DNA of 64,000 bases from Variovorax paradoxus. Lineage in GTDB: Bacteria; Pseudomonadota; Gammaproteobacteria; Burkholderiales; Burkholderiaceae_C. Below, one piece after another: positions 17,063 through 25,379 of this stretch. Within the stretch, counting starts at the first letter, position 1, and every line of letters begins with the position of its first letter. Location of the stretch: positions 28,090 through 92,089 of the forward strand of contig NZ_JXQQ01000075.1 in assembly GCF_000834655.1 (NCBI RefSeq), given 5' to 3'. The notes under the pieces are model-generated. The model was not told the origin of the DNA. It made no database searches and was given only the letters and a program-made list of their open reading frames with translations. The translations under genes and the position numbers were made by a program.

Positions 17063-18307
17063 ATGCTGCAACTCGACATCCATCCCACCGGCCGCCATTT
17101 CCTCCAGATTCCCGGCCCGAGCCCGGTGCCCGACCGCATCCTGCGGGCCATGAGCCTGCCCACCATCGACCACCGCGGGCCGGAATTCGGCACGCTTGGC
17201 CTGAAGGTGCTCGGCGGCATCAAGCAGATCTTCAAGACCAGGCATCCGGTCGCGATCTACCCCGCTTCCGGCACTGGCGCCTGGGAGGCCGCGCTCGCCA
17301 ACACGCTGAGCCCGGGCGATCACGTGCTGATGTACGAGACCGGCCACTTCGCCTCGCTCTGGCAGAAGATGGCTACGCGCCTGGGCCTGTCGACCGAGTT
17401 CCTCGCGCTCGGCGGCACCGACGAGCATTTGCCGAATGCGCCGAGCTGGCGCCGCGGCGTGCAGGCCGAGCTGATCGAGGCGCGCCTGCGCAAGGACACC
17501 GAGAAAAAGATCAAGGCCGTGTGCGTGGTGCACAACGAGACCTCCACCGGCGTCACCTCCGACATCGCTTCCGTGCGCAAGGCCATCGATGCGGCCGGCC
17601 ACCCCGCCCTCCTGATGGTCGACAGCATCTCGGGCCTCGCGAGCGCCGATTTCCGGCACGACGAATGGGGTGTGGACGTCACCATCAGCGGCTCGCAGAA
17701 GGGCCTGATGCTGCCGCCCGGCATCAGCTTCAACGCACTCTCGCCGCGAGCGATCGAAGTTTCCAAGACCGCCAAGCTCCCGCGCGCCTTCTGGGCCTGG
17801 GACGAGATCGTCGAGATGAACAAGGACGGCTACTGGCCCTACACGCCCAATACCAACCTGCTGTATGGCCTCTCGGAATCGCTGGACATGATCCTCGGCG
17901 AGGGCCTGGACAACGTGTTCGCACGCCACCAGCGCTGGGGTGCCGGCGTGCGCGCCGCGGTCAACGCCTGGGGCCTGCCGATCCAGTGCGCGGACCCGGC
18001 CGTGTACTCGCCCGTGCTCACCGGCGTGATCACGCCCGAGGGCGTCGATGCCGACGCATTGCGCCGCCTGATCCACCAGCGCTTCGACCTTTCGCTCGGC
18101 ACGGGCCTGGGCAAACTCAAGGGCCGCATGTTCCGCATGGGGCACCTGGGCGACAGCAACGACCTGACCCTCGTGGCCATGGTCGCGGGCGTCGAGATGG
18201 GCATGAAGCTCTCGGGCATCAAGCTCGCGGGCAGCGGCGTGCAGGCGGCGATGGACTATTTCGCCAACCACGCGGCAGCGCCCGTCGGCCTGCAGAAGGC
18301 CGCCTAG
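17063..18307 (+). CDS. PLP-dependent class V aminotransferase (serine--glyoxylate type)
   Basis: 414 residues. It starts LDIHPTGRHFLQIPGPSPVPDRILRAM, typical of alanine/serine-glyoxylate aminotransferases. The PLP lysine is in TISGSQKGLMLPPG (Lys213), the cofactor aspartate in LLMVDSISGL (Asp187), and the phosphate-binding start in PASGTGAWEA (about 67-76). The ATG at 17063 has AAAGGA seven bases upstream; an earlier in-frame ATG at 17030 sits inside the operator repeat. The next gene is a Bug receptor. The reaction is probably transamination of a small amino acid with glyoxylate or pyruvate, but the substrate may differ from serine. Confidence 0.85.
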   Translation: MLQLDIHPTGRHFLQIPGPSPVPDRILRAMSLPTIDHRGPEFGTLGLKVLGGIKQIFKTRHPVAIYPASGTGAWEAALANTLSPGDHVLMYETGHFASLWQKMATRLGLSTEFLALGGTDEHLPNAPSWRRGVQAELIEARLRKDTEKKIKAVCVVHNETSTGVTSDIASVRKAIDAAGHPALLMVDSISGLASADFRHDEWGVDVTISGSQKGLMLPPGISFNALSPRAIEVSKTAKLPRAFWAWDEIVEMNKDGYWPYTPNTNLLYGLSESLDMILGEGLDNVFARHQRWGAGVRAAVNAWGLPIQCADPAVYSPVLTGVITPEGVDADALRRLIHQRFDLSLGTGLGKLKGRMFRMGHLGDSNDLTLVAMVAGVEMGMKLSGIKLAGSGVQAAMDYFANHAAAPVGLQKAA

Positions 18308-18329
18308 GCACAAGACACACCGGCCGCAA

Positions 18330-18381
18330 CGCGTCGCTCGAACGACGCGGCGGCCACCACCTTGCCGGCCTTCGGGCCGGC
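18330..18381 (+). other. Two small intercistronic hairpins
   Basis: In the 107-nt gap between the aminotransferase and the Bug receptor, CGCGTCG/CGACGCG (18330-18336 with 18343-18349) and GCCGGCC/GGCCGGC (18364-18370 with 18375-18381, loop TTCG) form perfect 7-bp stems. No T tract follows. They may protect the upstream or downstream mRNA end and set different expression for enzyme and receptor. Confidence 0.45.
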
Positions 18382-18414
18382 ACGCATCGGACCCCCAACA
18401 CCACGGAGACAAAG

Positions 18415-19395
18415 ATGATGCAAAGACGTTCCCTCATTCAAGCCGCGGGCGCCGCGGCCGCCACGCTGGGCGTGCCCCGGCTCTTCGCGCAGGAGTGGCC
18501 TTCGGGGCCCGTGCGCATCGTGGTGGGCTTTCCGCCTGGCGGCGGCACCGATGCGCTCGCCCGCGTGGTCGCGCAGAAGCTCACGATCATGTGGGGCCAG
18601 CAGGTCATCGTGGAGAACAAGGGCGGCGTCGCGGGCGTCCTCGCGGCCGACTACGTGGGCCAGCAGCCCGCCGACGGCAGCACGCTGCTGATGGCGCACA
18701 TCAACAGCCACGCGCTCGCGCCCAGCCTGCAGCCCAAGCTGCGCTACAACGTGGAGCGCGACTTCGTGCCGATCGTGCTGGTGGGCGTCACGCCCAACCT
18801 GCTGATCGCGAACCCGGGACAGAAGGCGCTGAGCGTGAAAGACATCGTCGCTGCCTGCAAGGCCGCGCCCGGCACGATCAGTTTCGGCTCGGCCGGTGCG
18901 GGCTCCGCGCAGCATCTGGCGCTGGAGATGTTCAAGCTGCAGGGCGGCGTCGATGCGCTGCACGTGCCCTACAAGGGCAGCGGCCCGTTGCTGGCCGACC
19001 TGATGGGCGGGCAGATCCAGTACAGCTTCGAGACGATGACCGCCGCCACGCCGCATGTGAAGAACGGCCGCGTGATCGCCGTCGCCCAGACGCGCACCAA
19101 GCGCGCCAAAGGCCACCCGAACGTGCCGACGATGCAAGAGCAAGGCTTCGCGGGCTTCGAGGCCACCACCTGGTACGGCCTTGCGGGCCCGGGCAAGCTG
19201 CCGCCCGCGATCGCGCAGAAGGTGAACCGCGATGTGAACACGGTGCTTGCGATGCCCGACGTGCAGGAGCGCCTGGACACCTACGGCGCGGAAGACGGCG
19301 GCGGCTCGCAGGACAAGTTCAAGCAGTTCATCAGCACCGAAATCGCCAAGTGGGCGAAGGTGGTGAAGGACGGCAACGTGCACGTGGAAAGCTGA
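18415..19395 (+). CDS. Bug-type (TctC family) tripartite tricarboxylate transporter receptor
   Basis: 326 residues. The N-terminus MMQRRSLIQAAGAAAATLGV with cleavage near LFAQ is a signal peptide with a twin arginine. The mature part starts PVRIVVGFPPGGGTDALARV and contains VENKGGVAGVLAADYV and GSAGAGSAQHLALEMF, the usual Bug fold that binds a carboxylate in the periplasm. No TctA/TctB membrane partners are adjacent, which is common for these orphan receptors in Burkholderiales. GGAGA precedes the ATG at 18415; the next codon is also ATG. It probably binds the substrate of the surrounding catabolic genes. Confidence 0.9.
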   Translation: MMQRRSLIQAAGAAAATLGVPRLFAQEWPSGPVRIVVGFPPGGGTDALARVVAQKLTIMWGQQVIVENKGGVAGVLAADYVGQQPADGSTLLMAHINSHALAPSLQPKLRYNVERDFVPIVLVGVTPNLLIANPGQKALSVKDIVAACKAAPGTISFGSAGAGSAQHLALEMFKLQGGVDALHVPYKGSGPLLADLMGGQIQYSFETMTAATPHVKNGRVIAVAQTRTKRAKGHPNVPTMQEQGFAGFEATTWYGLAGPGKLPPAIAQKVNRDVNTVLAMPDVQERLDTYGAEDGGGSQDKFKQFISTEIAKWAKVVKDGNVHVES

Positions 19396-19427
19396 GTGAG
19401 CCGTTGCGCAACTGACAGAATCGCAGG

Positions 19428-20201
19428 ATGAACCCATCCATCACCGCCCTCGCCGACGCCCTGATCGCCGCACGCCGCGGTAACCGCACCCTCGACGCAG
19501 CGCCCTGGCTCGACGCGTTGCAGGACGCCGCCCAAGCCTACGAAGTGCAGGACGCCGTGGCCGCGGCGCTCGACTGGTTCGGTGACGACGGCGCCGTGCC
19601 CGGCCACTGGAAATCCGGTGGCGGCTCGCGCAGCGTGACGCTCACGCATGCGCCGCTGCCGCCGTCGGGCGTGCGCCAGAGCCCGGCGAATTTCGACGAC
19701 CTCGTGTTCCACACGCCCGGCATCGAATCCGAGATCGCGTTGCGGCTCGGCCAGGACGTGACGCCCGAACAAGCCGCGAAGCTCGACCACGACACCGCGG
19801 TTTCGCGCATCGACGCGATGGCCGTCTCCATCGAGATCGTCGATTCGCGCTGGCAAGACCTGGCCTCCACACCCGCCCTGCTGCGCCTGGCCGACTCGCA
19901 AGTCCACGGCGCGCTCGTGCTCGGCGAATGGCAGCCCTACAGGGCCATCGACTGGGCTTCGCAGCGCTGCGAAACGCGCATCGGCGACGGTGAGGTCGTC
20001 GTGCGCGAAGGCACCCATCCGCTGGCCGATCCGGCGTGGCTGCTGCCGACCTGGCTGCGCCACATCACGCGGCATGGCCGGACCGCACGCGCCGGCACGG
20101 TCGTGACGACCGGCTCCTGGGTCGGCGTGCTGCCCTGCCGCCGCGGCGATCAGGTGACGGCGGAATTCCCCGGCATCGGCGCGGTCAGCTTGCGCGTGTA
20201 A
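19428..20201 (+). CDS. 2-keto-4-pentenoate hydratase / fumarylacetoacetate hydrolase-like protein
   Basis: 257 residues resembling MhpD-type hydratases. Visible parts are GHWKSGGGSRSV (about 60-71), FHTPGIESEIALRLG (metal-binding glutamates, about 98-112), AVSIEIVDSRW (about 131-141) and the C-terminal GTVVTTGSWVGVLPCRRGDQVTAEFPGIG, which is the conserved lyase end. Family members add water to 2-hydroxypenta-2,4-dienoates or cleave/decarboxylate 2-keto acids using Mg2+. It follows the Bug receptor by 32 nt, so it is probably in the same operon. No ring-cleavage enzyme is nearby, so the substrate is uncertain. Confidence 0.8.
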   Translation: MNPSITALADALIAARRGNRTLDAAPWLDALQDAAQAYEVQDAVAAALDWFGDDGAVPGHWKSGGGSRSVTLTHAPLPPSGVRQSPANFDDLVFHTPGIESEIALRLGQDVTPEQAAKLDHDTAVSRIDAMAVSIEIVDSRWQDLASTPALLRLADSQVHGALVLGEWQPYRAIDWASQRCETRIGDGEVVVREGTHPLADPAWLLPTWLRHITRHGRTARAGTVVTTGSWVGVLPCRRGDQVTAEFPGIGAVSLRV

Positions 20202-21112
20202 CGCCCGTCTCCCACGCCCGAGCAGGCCACCAGGAAGTCGAGCACAGCCCGCACCCGCGCGGGCAGCGTGCCGGCCTTGCCGATGTACACCGCGTGGATC
20301 GGCTCGGCCTCGCCCGGGTTGAATTCCTCCAGCAGCGGCACCAGCCGCCCCGCATCGATGTCGTGCTGGATGTGATAAAGCGACAGCCGCGCCACGCCCG
20401 CGCCGGCAATGGCGAGTTGGCGCAGCGTCTCGCCATCGCTCGCGCGCACCGGGCCCGCCACCGGGATCGCGATCGTCCGGCCATCGACGCGCAGCGGCCA
20501 GTCGGGCACGTTGCGGCGGTAGGTCCATCCGAGCCGGTTGTGCGCCTCCAGCTCCTGCGGCGTGTGCGGCGTGCCGTATTTCGCCAGGTAGCCGGGCGAG
20601 GCAACGATGGCCTGGCTCGTCTCGCCCAGGCGCCGCGCGACCAGGTCGGACGCCGGCAGCTGGCCCCAGCGGATCGCGATGTCCGCGCGCTCGTCCATCA
20701 GGTCGACGATGCGGTCGGTCAGCGCAATGTCGAGCGTGATCTGCGGATGCATCTCGAGCAGGCGCGGCACCAGCGGCACCAGCTTGTGATGCCCGAACGA
20801 CACGCTCGCATTGATGCTCACCCGCCCGCGGGGCGCCGCACCGGCGGCGGCGCAGCGCTCGGCCTCGTCCATGTCGGCCAGCACGCGGGTGCTGCGCTCG
20901 TAGAAGTGCAGCCCCTCGGGCGTGAGCTGCAGCTTGCGGGTGGAACGGTGCACCAGCTGGATGCCCAGCCGCAGTTCGAGACGCGCCACCAGCTTGCTGA
21001 TGGCCGAGGGCGTCATGTCCAGGAGGCGCGCCGCCGCGGAGAAGCCGCCGGATTCGACCACCTGCACGAAGGCTTCCATTTCGCCGGAGCGATTGACGTC
21101 GAGGCGTGGCAT
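20150..21112 (-). CDS. LysR-family regulator
   Basis: 320 residues. HTH: GEMEAFVQVVESGGFSAAARLLDMTPSAISKLVARLELRLGIQLVHRSTRKLQLTPEG (about 9-66), the common AaeR/DsdC-like group. The ligand domain follows from GRVSINASVSFG. The gene is divergent from the MFS gene at 21204 across a perfect 17-bp palindrome, so it likely controls that exporter. The ATG at 21112 is preferred because the longer TTG start lies inside the palindrome. Its 3' end overlaps the convergent hydratase-like gene by 52 bp. Confidence 0.87.
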   Translation of the reverse strand: MPRLDVNRSGEMEAFVQVVESGGFSAAARLLDMTPSAISKLVARLELRLGIQLVHRSTRKLQLTPEGLHFYERSTRVLADMDEAERCAAAGAAPRGRVSINASVSFGHHKLVPLVPRLLEMHPQITLDIALTDRIVDLMDERADIAIRWGQLPASDLVARRLGETSQAIVASPGYLAKYGTPHTPQELEAHNRLGWTYRRNVPDWPLRVDGRTIAIPVAGPVRASDGETLRQLAIAGAGVARLSLYHIQHDIDAGRLVPLLEEFNPGEAEPIHAVYIGKAGTLPARVRAVLDFLVACSGVGDGRYTRKLTAPMPGNSAVT

Positions 21113-21125
21113 CGGGCTTTCTGTC

Positions 21126-21142
21126 TGTGATTTCAAATCACA
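21126..21142. promoter_or_regulatory. Perfect 17-bp palindrome, probable LysR operator
   Basis: TGTGATTTCAAATCACA has eight-base arms around a single central base. It lies 14 bp upstream of the LysR ATG and 62 bp upstream of the divergent MFS ATG, the expected place for an autoregulatory LysR box (T-N11-A). Confidence 0.65.
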
Positions 21143-21203
21143 AGTGTGTTTACTGGCGGCATTCTATTCACAGACCTCGAATGTCCTCACAGTACAGGGC
21201 ATC

Positions 21204-22394
21204 ATGCCAATCGCTCTACTCGCCCTCACCGCCGGTGCCTTCGGGATCGGCACCACCGAGTTCGTCATCATGGGCCTGCTGATGCAGGTGTCGACGGACC
21301 TTCATGTCTCCATCACGATGGCCGGCCTCCTGATCTCGGGCTACGCGCTCGGCGTCGCGGTCGGCGCGCCCGTGCTCACCATCGCGACGCGCAAGCTCCC
21401 GCGCAAGACGGTGCTGCTCGCGCTGATGGCGATCTTCACGCTCGGCAACCTGGCCTGCGCGCTCGCGCCCAACTACGAGATGCTGATGGCCGCGCGCGTG
21501 GTCACCTCGCTCGCGCACGGCACCTTCTTCGGCGTGGGCTCGGTGGTGGCCACCGGCCTGGTGGCGCCCGAGCGCCGTGCCTCGGCCATCGCGATCATGT
21601 TCACCGGGCTGACCGCCGCCACGCTGCTCGGCGTGCCGGCCGGCGCATGGCTGGGCCTGCAGTTCGGCTGGCGCTCGGCGTTCTGGGCGGTGACGTTGAT
21701 CGGCATGCTCGCGTTCATCGTGCTTGCCGTTTTCGTGCCCCGCGTGAAGGGCGAGGCCAAGCCCGCGCCGCTGCGCGAAGAACTGGCCGTGCTGGCCCGC
21801 CCGCAGGTGCTGCTGGGCCTGGCGATGACGGTGCTCGGCTTTGCCGGCGTGTTCGTGGTGTTCACCTACATCCAGCCGCTGCTGACGCAGATCACAGGCC
21901 TTTCGGAATCCGCCGTTTCGCCGATCCTGCTGGTGTTCGGCGGCGGCCTGGCCGTCGGGAACATCCTCGGCGGCAAGCTGGCCGACCGCGCGCCGATGGC
22001 CGCCGTGCTCGGCACGCTGGTGGCGCTGGCCGTGGTGCTCGGCGCGATGCAGTTCACCATCGGCACGCCGTTCACCGCAGTGGTCTTCGTCGGCCTGCTC
22101 GGCGTGGCCTCGTTCGCCACCGTGGCGCCGATGCAGTTGCGGGTGCTGGAGAAGGCCTCGGGCGCCGGCCAGAACCTGGCTTCGAGCCTCAACATCGCCG
22201 CCTTCAACCTCGGCAACGCCCTGGGCGCCTGGGTCGGCGGCGTGGTGATCGACCACGGCCCGGGCCTGCGCGCACTCGGCTGGGTGGCGGCGCTCCTCAC
22301 GCTCGTGGGCCTGGCGATCGCGCTCTGGAGCCGCTCGCTCGACCGGCGCGAAACCGCTCGCCCGTTGGCCGATTGCGCTTCGGCGCAGGCCTGA
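21204..22394 (+). CDS. MFS exporter, DHA1 family (YdhP/AraJ-like)
   Basis: 396 residues with twelve helices. The start PIALLALTAGAFGIGTTEFVIMGLL is the signature of the DHA1 YdhP/AraJ/SotB group, which exports drugs, sugars or arabinose-like compounds. The motif at helix 5 (FTGLTAATLLGVPAGAWLG) is intact. The ATG at 21204 gives the canonical N-terminus. It is controlled, by position, by the divergent LysR gene. It converges on the dienelactone hydrolase-family gene with 9 nt between stops. Confidence 0.87.
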   Translation: MPIALLALTAGAFGIGTTEFVIMGLLMQVSTDLHVSITMAGLLISGYALGVAVGAPVLTIATRKLPRKTVLLALMAIFTLGNLACALAPNYEMLMAARVVTSLAHGTFFGVGSVVATGLVAPERRASAIAIMFTGLTAATLLGVPAGAWLGLQFGWRSAFWAVTLIGMLAFIVLAVFVPRVKGEAKPAPLREELAVLARPQVLLGLAMTVLGFAGVFVVFTYIQPLLTQITGLSESAVSPILLVFGGGLAVGNILGGKLADRAPMAAVLGTLVALAVVLGAMQFTIGTPFTAVVFVGLLGVASFATVAPMQLRVLEKASGAGQNLASSLNIAAFNLGNALGAWVGGVVIDHGPGLRALGWVAALLTLVGLAIALWSRSLDRRETARPLADCASAQA

Positions 22395-22403
22395 TTCCCT
22401 CGG

Positions 22404-23231
22404 CTACTTCGGGGCCAGTCGGCGCGCGAAGAAAGAAAGGATCTCGTCGCGCGCCGCGATCGTCGGCTGGCCCGCCTCGTCGATGAGGTGGGCCGTCACC
22501 ACGCTGTGCGGGCTCGCGACCACCTGCTCGAAGAACGAAGGCAGCGACTGCCGGTTGGCCGCGCTGTCGGGCAGAACCCGCGCGACGAAGCGGCTGCCGA
22601 GCGCTTCGGAATAGGCGGCGAAGCGCTGGGCCGTGCAGAACCTGTCCCCCTCGAAGCGGTAGGCCATCACGGTCAGGTCTTCGCGGTCGAGGCGTTGCTT
22701 CACCGCGGAGATTTCCTCCGGCGAGATCTCGATGCCGGCCGGGTTGTCCAGCGGCAATGCGGGCTGCGACAGCACCGGCGCCAGCACCGAAGGCTCCAGC
22801 ATCATCGTGAGCGCGAAGTTGCCGGTGAAGCACATCCCGATGGCGCCGACACCCGGCCCGCCGCACTCCTTGTGCGCGAGCCTCGCAAGCGAACGCAGCC
22901 ACTGCGTCACCGGGCTCGACCTGTTGCCCGCAAAGGCGCGGAACTCGGCGCTCACGCAGGCATGCTGGAGGACGGCTTTGCCCTCCTGTGCATCCGCCAC
23001 CGCGCCGTCGCGACCGAACAGAGAGGGCATGTACACGGCGAACCCGGCATCGCGCACCCAGCGTGCAAAACGCGCGACGTGCGGGCTGATGCCTGGCATC
23101 TCGGTCATGACGATCACGGCCGGCCCGGCACCTGCGACATAGACCTTCTTCGTGGCGTCGTCCAGGGTGATCTCGCGCCGCTCGAAGTCTTCGAGCGGAT
23201 CGGCTTCATTCAGGTTGCGGGTCGTCTGCAT
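22404..23231 (-). CDS. Dienelactone hydrolase family protein
   Basis: 275 residues of alpha/beta-hydrolase fold. After an N-terminal lid region, AVIVMTEMPGISPHVARFARWV (about 39-60) and GAIGMCFTGNFALTM place the nucleophile at Cys134, as in carboxymethylenebutenolidase. Lipolytic homologues use Ser here; the Cys marks the dienelactone-hydrolase group. It is divergent from the GlxA-type regulator at 23334. No chlorocatechol genes are adjacent, so the natural ester or lactone substrate is unknown. Confidence 0.85.
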   Translation of the reverse strand: MQTTRNLNEADPLEDFERREITLDDATKKVYVAGAGPAVIVMTEMPGISPHVARFARWVRDAGFAVYMPSLFGRDGAVADAQEGKAVLQHACVSAEFRAFAGNRSSPVTQWLRSLARLAHKECGGPGVGAIGMCFTGNFALTMMLEPSVLAPVLSQPALPLDNPAGIEISPEEISAVKQRLDREDLTVMAYRFEGDRFCTAQRFAAYSEALGSRFVARVLPDSAANRQSLPSFFEQVVASPHSVVTAHLIDEAGQPTIAARDEILSFFARRLAPK

Positions 23232-23333
23232 CGTGGCTCCTGCGGGTCGTCATGTGGGTCGGAGCGGCTATTACACGTGGCCCGGCGCTAGACTGGCAGT
23301 GTCCATTCAGACGTTTATCAAGCGGTTTCAGCC

Positions 23334-24314
23334 ATGCGAGATTTCACCGTCCTCGTGCTTCCCAGGGCCTTCGCCACCAGCGTCTCCATCACGCTGGACG
23401 TGCTGGAGGCCGCTGCCGCGCTGGCACCTTCGCTGAAGATGCCCCGCCCGACGTGGCGCGTGGTGTCGCCCGATGGCGGCTTCGTGCCGCTGAGCAGCGG
23501 CCTGCAGATCGAGACCACCGCGGTCCCCGGCCGCTCGCGCGCCGATGCCTCCACATGGATCGTGCCCGGCCTGGGTGTGGACCGCCCCGCGGACCTGGCC
23601 GAGCGACTGGCCGACGACTGCGCCGCCCGCGCCATTGGCGCCGTGCGACGCCACGCCGCGCGCGGGGGCGCAGTGGCTGCCTCGTGTTCCGCCGTGTTCC
23701 TGCTGCAGGCCGCCGGTGTGCTGCAGGGCCGGCGCGCCACCACCACCTGGTGGCTAGCGCCGGAACTCCGGCGTGTCGAACCCCGCTGCAACGTCGATGC
23801 GCACCGCATGGTCTGCGCCGATGGCCCCGTCAGCACGGCCGGCGCGGCTTTCGCGCAGTCGGACCTCATGCTCCACCTGCTGCGCACGCGGTTCGGCGCG
23901 CCGCTGGCCGATGCCGTCGGCAAGGTGCTGCTGATCGACGGGCGCGAGGCGCAGGCGCCGTTCGTCGTGCCCTCGATGATGGCCAACGGCAGCGAGCTGA
24001 TCCGACGGCTCACGCAGCGCATCGAGTCGTCGCTGCCGCGGCCACCGAGCGTGACGGCTCTCGCCGACGAGTTCGCGATGTCGCAGCGCACGCTGGCCCG
24101 CCACGTGCGCGCAGCAACCGGCCTCGGCCCGCTGGCCCTCGTGCAGAGCGTGCGCTTGTCCAGGGCGCGGATGTTGATCGAGACGAGCCGGATGACGATC
24201 GATCAGGTGGCCACGCAGGTCGGCTACGAAGACGCGACAGCCTTGAGGCGCCTCATGCGAAAGGCCGCGGGCGCCACGCCGAGCAAGTTCCGCGCGAACC
24301 TTCAGGCGGCTTAG
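23334..24314 (+). CDS. GlxA-family AraC-type regulator (DJ-1/PfpI domain plus HTH)
   Basis: 326 residues. The N-terminal half is a DJ-1/PfpI-like domain (DFTVLVLPRAFATSVSITLDVLEAA, later GAVAASCSAVFLLQAAGVLQGR with the nucleophile-elbow Cys). The C-terminal AraC domain (about 230-322) has ALADEFAMSQRTLARHVRAATG and MTIDQVATQVGYEDATALRRLMRKAAGATPSKFR. This is the GlxA group, whose members sense amines, amino acids or carbonyl compounds. It is divergent from the dienelactone hydrolase-like gene, 102 bp away, its likely target. Confidence 0.88.
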   Translation: MRDFTVLVLPRAFATSVSITLDVLEAAAALAPSLKMPRPTWRVVSPDGGFVPLSSGLQIETTAVPGRSRADASTWIVPGLGVDRPADLAERLADDCAARAIGAVRRHAARGGAVAASCSAVFLLQAAGVLQGRRATTTWWLAPELRRVEPRCNVDAHRMVCADGPVSTAGAAFAQSDLMLHLLRTRFGAPLADAVGKVLLIDGREAQAPFVVPSMMANGSELIRRLTQRIESSLPRPPSVTALADEFAMSQRTLARHVRAATGLGPLALVQSVRLSRARMLIETSRMTIDQVATQVGYEDATALRRLMRKAAGATPSKFRANLQAA

Positions 24315-24381
24315 ATTCCGGGCGCGCTGCGTTTGCGAAAACGCTGTTCCTGACAGAATCCGACCCATCGAAAGAGCTGCC

Positions 24382-24891
24382 GTGACGAACGCCCCCATCT
24401 CCATCCGGCCCGCGCGCACCGCGGATGCGCACGCCCTCGCCGCCCTGTCGATCCAGGTCTGGCTCGCTACCTACACCGAGGGCGTGAGCGACTTGTTCGC
24501 GCGTCATGTGCTGTCGGAGTTCACGCCCGAGAAATTCCTATCGCTGCTGAATGCGTCCGATGTCGTGCTGCACATTGCCGAGGTCGATGAGCGCCTCGTC
24601 GGCTACTCGCTTGTGCGCTCCGGCGTACCGCAGCCCCTGGTGCCCGAAGCCGATTCGGAGCTCTGCACGCTGTATGTGCAGGAGCCGTTCACTCGGTGCG
24701 GCGTGGGGTCCACGCTGCTGCAAACGGCGAGTGAAAGCCACGACCGCCTTTGGCTCCTGGTCAACGTGCAGAACCTGCGCGCCTGCCGCTTCTATGAAAA
24801 GCACGGTTTCGTGGTTCGCGGAAGCACCGACTTCGTCCTTGGCGAAGGCCGGCACCGAAACCATGTCCTCGCAAGGCCGCAGCGCGGCTAG
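24382..24891 (+). CDS. GNAT-family N-acetyltransferase
   Basis: 169 residues with a GTG start at 24382 preceded by AAAGAG. The acetyl-CoA-binding motif appears as CTLYVQEPFTRCGVGSTLLQTASE (about 93-116), with V-x-R-C-G-V-G in place of the usual Q/RxxGxG/A, and the C-terminal LVNVQNLRACRFYEKHGFVVRG is typical. The acceptor substrate is unknown. It follows the GlxA-type gene by 67 nt. Its stop shares the palindromic CTAG with the stop of the convergent thioesterase gene. Confidence 0.85.
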   Translation: MTNAPISIRPARTADAHALAALSIQVWLATYTEGVSDLFARHVLSEFTPEKFLSLLNASDVVLHIAEVDERLVGYSLVRSGVPQPLVPEADSELCTLYVQEPFTRCGVGSTLLQTASESHDRLWLLVNVQNLRACRFYEKHGFVVRGSTDFVLGEGRHRNHVLARPQRG

Positions 24892-25298
24892 CGGGGCTGG
24901 ATCATCCGCGCGCTCGCAGTCGACCGCGCAAGCATCCGCCCTTGCGCATCACTCAGATGCGCCTCGAGGAACGAGATGGTCTTGCCGAGCTGCACCACCC
25001 TGCCCTCGCCGTACAAGACTCCAGGCGAAGCGGCCGCCAGAAGCGACACGTTGAGATCGATCGTTGCCGAGAACGAGCCCGCGCCGTTCATGAGCCACAG
25101 CGCCGGGCCCATCGTGTCGTCGAGCATCGCGCCGAGGATGCCGCCCTGCACCGACCCGGCCGGGTTCAGAAAGGCATCGGTCGCGACGAAGCTCATGCGG
25201 ACCCAGCCCTTGGCCGTGTCGAATTCGATGATGCGCTGGCCGAACAAACGCGCGGTTGCGGAACTGGGAAAACGCTGCATCAACGGGTCCGACGTCAT
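24888..25298 (-). CDS. PaaI-family hotdog thioesterase
   Basis: 136 residues. The hotdog core reads PAGSVQGGILGAMLDDTMGPAL (about 46-67), where the G-G-I-L-G-A-M-L-D-D helix carries the catalytic Asp, followed by ATIDLNVSLLAAASPGVLYGEGRVVQLGKTISFLEAHL. The family hydrolyses acyl-CoA or aryl-CoA thioesters in the cytosol. The ATG at 25298 is preceded by AAGGA; the codon before it is an in-frame GTG. It ends in a 4-bp overlap with the convergent GNAT gene. Confidence 0.87.
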   Translation of the reverse strand: MTSDPLMQRFPSSATARLFGQRIIEFDTAKGWVRMSFVATDAFLNPAGSVQGGILGAMLDDTMGPALWLMNGAGSFSATIDLNVSLLAAASPGVLYGEGRVVQLGKTISFLEAHLSDAQGRMLARSTASARMIQPR

Positions 25299-25379
25299 CA
25301 CGATCCTTCGCTCCGCAAGGCGGGTCGGAACATCCTAGGCGGCTGCTCCTGACAGCGTGGTGTCAGGAGGCGCCTGCGC

